Source: Treponema sp.
GTDB taxonomy: Bacteria; Spirochaetota; Spirochaetia; Treponematales; Breznakiellaceae
Assembly (NCBI GenBank): GCA_031263435.1
Contig: JAISFT010000251.1
Location: 1 to 7,356, forward strand
Reading direction: 5' to 3'
Length of the DNA stretch: 7,356 nt
The notes under the pieces were generated by a model, which was not told where the DNA came from, did no database searches, and saw nothing but the letters and a program-made list of their open reading frames with translations. How positions within the stretch are numbered: position 1 is the first letter of the stretch; the number at the start of each line of letters is the position of its first letter. A program made the translations under genes and the position numbers. Positions 6,009 through 7,356 of the stretch are shown here, in pieces.

Positions 6009-6238
6009 TGTACTGTAGCGGCTATTTTTTCTTCCACCAGTTCGCCAATAATTTGGGCAGGGGCCCTATGTGTTGCCAGAGCGCGGGTCAGAATATAGTC
6101 CGCCGCAACGGGATTCAACACATTGAGCAGCTCCCGTTGGCGGATAAAAACATCGGGCTTAGTGAAGTCAACCCTCGGAGTAACGCGGGTCAATTCTTCG
6201 TCCAGTGCATCCGCTTCTTCTTCTGTCATATATGCCAT
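6002..6238 (-). CDS. Putative antitoxin with C-terminal ribbon-helix-helix pattern
   Basis: This 78-residue acidic protein is encoded directly downstream of a putative toxin. Residues about 36-75 fit a short strand (LLNVLNP), a helix (VAADYILTRALATHR), a turn (AP) and a second helix (AQIIGELVEEKIAAT). That is the ribbon-helix-helix pattern used by many antitoxins to bind their own operator. The N-terminal half (EEEADALDEELTRVTPRVDF) is charged and likely flexible, as expected for a toxin-neutralising segment. The order toxin then antitoxin, with DNA binding at the C-terminus, is like BrnT-BrnA. AGGAGG lies 5 bases before the ATG and overlaps the toxin stop, so translation is probably coupled, with the antitoxin well expressed. 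I do not recognise an exact named family, so antitoxin is an inference from pattern and context. Confidence 0.7.
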   Translation of the reverse strand: MAYMTEEEADALDEELTRVTPRVDFTKPDVFIRQRELLNVLNPVAADYILTRALATHRAPAQIIGELVEEKIAATVQG

Positions 6239-6243
6239 CTTTT

Positions 6244-6249
6244 CCTCCT
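6244..6249 (-). promoter_or_regulatory. Strong Shine-Dalgarno for antitoxin gene
   Basis: AGGAGG on the minus strand lies 5 bases before ATG 6238. It shares bases with the TAG stop (6250-6248) of the preceding gene. Confidence 0.8.
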
Positions 6250-6508
6250 ACACAAGGGTATCTTTTCCCGGCGGTGAAAACCCTTTTCGGCATTTCATCG
6301 CATGAAATACATTCACTCTCTCATCGTCAATTCGGTTATACATAACTTCAATAGGGTTGCCATGGGTATCAAAACCTATGAGCAGATATTTGTTTGTATA
6401 GTCTTCCAGAAGGCCGTTACGGATAGGGTGCAGGAAGGCCCATTCAATATCGGCTCTGATAATGCCATGCTTGAAGGCCGACTGATTATAAATAATACCC
6501 ATATCCAT
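6248..6508 (-). CDS. Putative BrnT/DUF4258-like toxin
   Basis: From ATG 6508 the protein has 86 residues; ATG 6502 is equally possible. Both lack a clear ribosome site. The frame is open further upstream with only a TTG at 6565, which I think is not used. The sequence resembles small RelE/BrnT-fold toxins: an initial helix with SAFKHGIIRADIEWAFLHP (10-28), a strand pair KYLLIGFDTHGNPIEVMYN (40-58) and VNVFHAMKCRKGF (65-77). That last segment stands where BrnT has its VISARKA-like strand and helix. Toxins of this fold usually cleave mRNA, but the residues responsible cannot be identified here. It is followed 9 bases later by the putative antitoxin. Codons here are visibly more A/T-rich than in the plus-strand genes, which fits a mobile toxin-antitoxin unit. 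Confidence 0.65.
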   Translation of the reverse strand: MDMGIIYNQSAFKHGIIRADIEWAFLHPIRNGLLEDYTNKYLLIGFDTHGNPIEVMYNRIDDERVNVFHAMKCRKGFSPPGKDTLV

Positions 6509-6571
6509 GAGTAAAGTGTAGTCATCATCGGAAGCATCGGCAATACATACACGGACGAATGTCAACGCATG

Positions 6572-6584
6572 GGCGCCCGGCGCC
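6572..6584. repeat. Short perfect GC hairpin in the toxin-antitoxin cassette
   Basis: GGCGC (6572-6576) and GCGCC (6580-6584) pair around a 3-base loop, between the small leading gene and the toxin gene. Read on the plus strand it is followed by TTTGTGTTT, a terminator-like tail. Read in the direction of the cassette there is no U-run, so it may instead be an operator or an RNA processing or attenuation element. Confidence 0.4.
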
Positions 6585-6599
6585 TTTGTGTTTACCGGT

Positions 6600-6764
6600 C
6601 TAGTTGTTGACGCTTTCCAGAGAGCGGGCGATGGCGATGATCCGATCCGCGACTTCCCGGGGGGGCAGTTTGCTCAAATGGGCAAGGTACAGATCACGTT
6701 TGTCGTTGTTGACGTAGGAGTCAAGGGACGGCCAGGATATATCAGCAATTCCGAATTTAATCAT
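6600..6764 (-). CDS. Small hypothetical protein at the head of the toxin-antitoxin cassette
   Basis: This short gene encodes 54 residues from ATG 6764, or 57 from ATG 6773. The sequence begins MIKFGIADISWPSLDSYV and ends RIIAIARSLESVNN. I do not recognise the family. The first half is polar with aromatic residues. The second half (KLPPREVADRIIAIARSLE) predicts an amphipathic helix after a Pro-Pro turn. AAGGAG lies 10 bases before ATG 6764 but only 1 base before ATG 6773, favouring 6764. Codon composition looks coding-like and better than the opposite strand, where a competing open frame has no ribosome site. It lies 91 bases upstream of the toxin start in the same direction and could be an additional antitoxin, a regulator, or an unrelated remnant. 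Confidence 0.55.
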   Translation of the reverse strand: MIKFGIADISWPSLDSYVNNDKRDLYLAHLSKLPPREVADRIIAIARSLESVNN

Positions 6765-6774
6765 CCGGGGCATA

Positions 6775-6780
6775 CTCCTT
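6775..6780 (-). promoter_or_regulatory. Shine-Dalgarno for the small hypothetical gene
   Basis: AAGGAG on the minus strand lies 10 bases before ATG 6764. It is the main evidence that this 54-residue frame is translated. Confidence 0.55.
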
Positions 6781-6807
6781 TCCGTATAACATTTCGGAAA
6801 TCAGAAC

Positions 6808-6836
6808 TTGCATGGTTTTTCCGCATAAATTAGGAT
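6808..6836 (+). promoter_or_regulatory. Weak candidate sigma-70 promoter for the DsbA-like gene
   Basis: TTGCAT (6808-6813) and TAGGAT (6831-6836) are 17 bases apart in the A/T-rich gap between the divergent genes. The matches are only 3/6 and 4/6, so this rests mainly on spacing and position, about 24 bases before the ATG. Confidence 0.25.
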
Positions 6837-6849
6837 GAATGTCAAATAT

Positions 6850-6854
6850 GGAGG
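6850..6854 (+). promoter_or_regulatory. Shine-Dalgarno for the DsbA-like gene
   Basis: GGAGG lies 5 bases before ATG 6860. It overlaps an in-frame ATG at 6848, which is therefore unlikely to be the start. Confidence 0.8.
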
Positions 6855-6859
6855 TAACC

Positions 6860-7356
6860 ATGCCAAAGATGCGGATTTTTTATGATTATGAATGTCCTTT
6901 CTGCAAGCGGGGATATGAATACCTGGAGGAATTCATCGGGGACCACCCGGAGATTGAAATTGAGTGGCGGCCTATTGAGTCCCATCCCCGGCCGGAGGAT
7001 CATCCGCCCCATACTGATCTGGCCTGCCAGAGCTATTACGTCGCCCGGGAACTGGGCCTTGATATGGCCAAATTCCACGCCGCCATGTTTCAGGCCGTGG
7101 CGATAGAACGGCAGGATGTGGAGCGGGCCGATGTTCTTTGTCATATTCTGAAAGACTTGGCGGACCCCGGTAAATTCAAAGTCATTCTGGAATCGGGAAA
7201 ATATGCCAAACAGGTTGATGAAAACAACGATCTGGCCTACGAAAAAAGCGGCGTCTGGTTTGTCCCTGCCTTTAGGATGGACACCGCGGGCGGCGAAAAA
7301 AAACTTGACGCCCAGGGCGGCGCGGGCGTAAGCCGGGAAGCGGTCCGGGACTTTCT
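6860..7356 (+). CDS. DsbA/FrnE-like thioredoxin-fold oxidoreductase (3' partial)
   Basis: The first 165 residues are visible and the gene runs off the window end. It starts MPKMRIFYDYECPFCKRGYE: a beta strand followed by a CxxC redox motif, Cys12-Pro-Phe-Cys15, as in the DsbA superfamily. A helical insertion follows (about 52-127), with HTDLACQSYYVARELGLD typical of FrnE/2-hydroxychromene-2-carboxylate isomerase-like proteins. Then WFVPAF gives the expected cis-proline, Pro136, facing the active site. There is no signal peptide, so it should act in the cytoplasm, probably as a thiol-disulfide oxidoreductase or isomerase with an unknown substrate. DsbA-superfamily proteins run about 190-230 residues, so roughly a quarter may be missing. 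The GGAGG site fixes the start at 6860. It is divergent from the minus-strand cassette and shares the short intergenic gap with it. Confidence 0.85.
   Translation, partial: MPKMRIFYDYECPFCKRGYEYLEEFIGDHPEIEIEWRPIESHPRPEDHPPHTDLACQSYYVARELGLDMAKFHAAMFQAVAIERQDVERADVLCHILKDLADPGKFKVILESGKYAKQVDENNDLAYEKSGVWFVPAFRMDTAGGEKKLDAQGGAGVSREAVRDF

Noticed and set aside
6509..6565. N-terminal extension of the toxin gene from a TTG codon
   Set aside because: The extension adds residues unlike the family's N-terminus, has no ribosome site, and the TTG is part of a chance TTGACA.
6560..6565. TTGACA on the minus strand as the -35 box of a toxin-antitoxin promoter
   Set aside because: No -10-like hexamer is found 16-18 bases downstream, so it is not supported as a promoter.
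6588..6833. An 81-codon plus-strand open frame opposite the small cassette gene
   Set aside because: It has no ribosome site and poor protein character; the minus strand has AAGGAG and better codon composition.
1..7356. CRISPR array, tRNA, rRNA or insertion sequence
   Set aside because: Scanning by eye found no regularly spaced repeats, tRNA-like cloverleaf, rRNA signature, transposase frame or terminal inverted repeats.

Overview
The window looks like a chromosomal piece of a GC-rich treponeme (Spirochaetes), possibly of the insect-gut type. That placement is an inference from three things: protein style (spirochaetal relaxed lipobox, long treponeme-style secreted proteins), gene order, and the G/C-rich coding sequence. 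From memory, cysS followed by an ECF sigma factor gene is also the arrangement at the Treponema pallidum rpoE locus. No rRNA, tRNA, insertion sequence or CRISPR array is visible.

Positions 1-5985 are a plus-strand run of housekeeping and envelope genes. A few residues that fit the end of an IspF-like protein (3-29) are followed by a structured, G/C-tract-rich leader (30-256) and cysS, which encodes cysteinyl-tRNA synthetase. After 45 bases comes a tightly packed cluster. It holds an ECF sigma factor, a membrane-anchored zinc-finger anti-sigma factor overlapping it by 11 bases, a secreted protein of unknown family joined by an ATGA overlap, and a lipoprotein with two TIG/IPT-like domains and a transglutaminase-like domain. 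An archaeal-type UMP kinase gene follows 11 bases later. The overlaps suggest that sigma factor, anti-sigma factor and the two exported proteins are co-expressed. A natural reading is an envelope-sensing module: the anti-sigma factor holds the sigma factor at the membrane, and the two exported proteins act as sensors, targets or effectors. The transglutaminase-like domain keeps the expected His and Asp but appears to have Ser where the catalytic Cys should be.

Positions 6002-6773 hold a small, visibly more A/T-rich minus-strand cassette of three short genes. These are an unrecognised 54-57 residue protein, a BrnT/DUF4258-like putative toxin, and a putative antitoxin with a C-terminal ribbon-helix-helix pattern. 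The toxin-first order, the stop codon overlapping the next Shine-Dalgarno, and the AGGAGG site support a toxin-antitoxin unit. It lies convergent to the UMP kinase gene and divergent from the last gene.

Positions 6860-7356 start a plus-strand gene for a cytoplasmic DsbA/FrnE-like thioredoxin-fold oxidoreductase with a CPFC active site, cut by the window end. The most interesting parts are the sigma/anti-sigma/lipoprotein cluster with its possible pseudo-transglutaminase, and the three-gene minus-strand cassette with its unrecognised leading gene.
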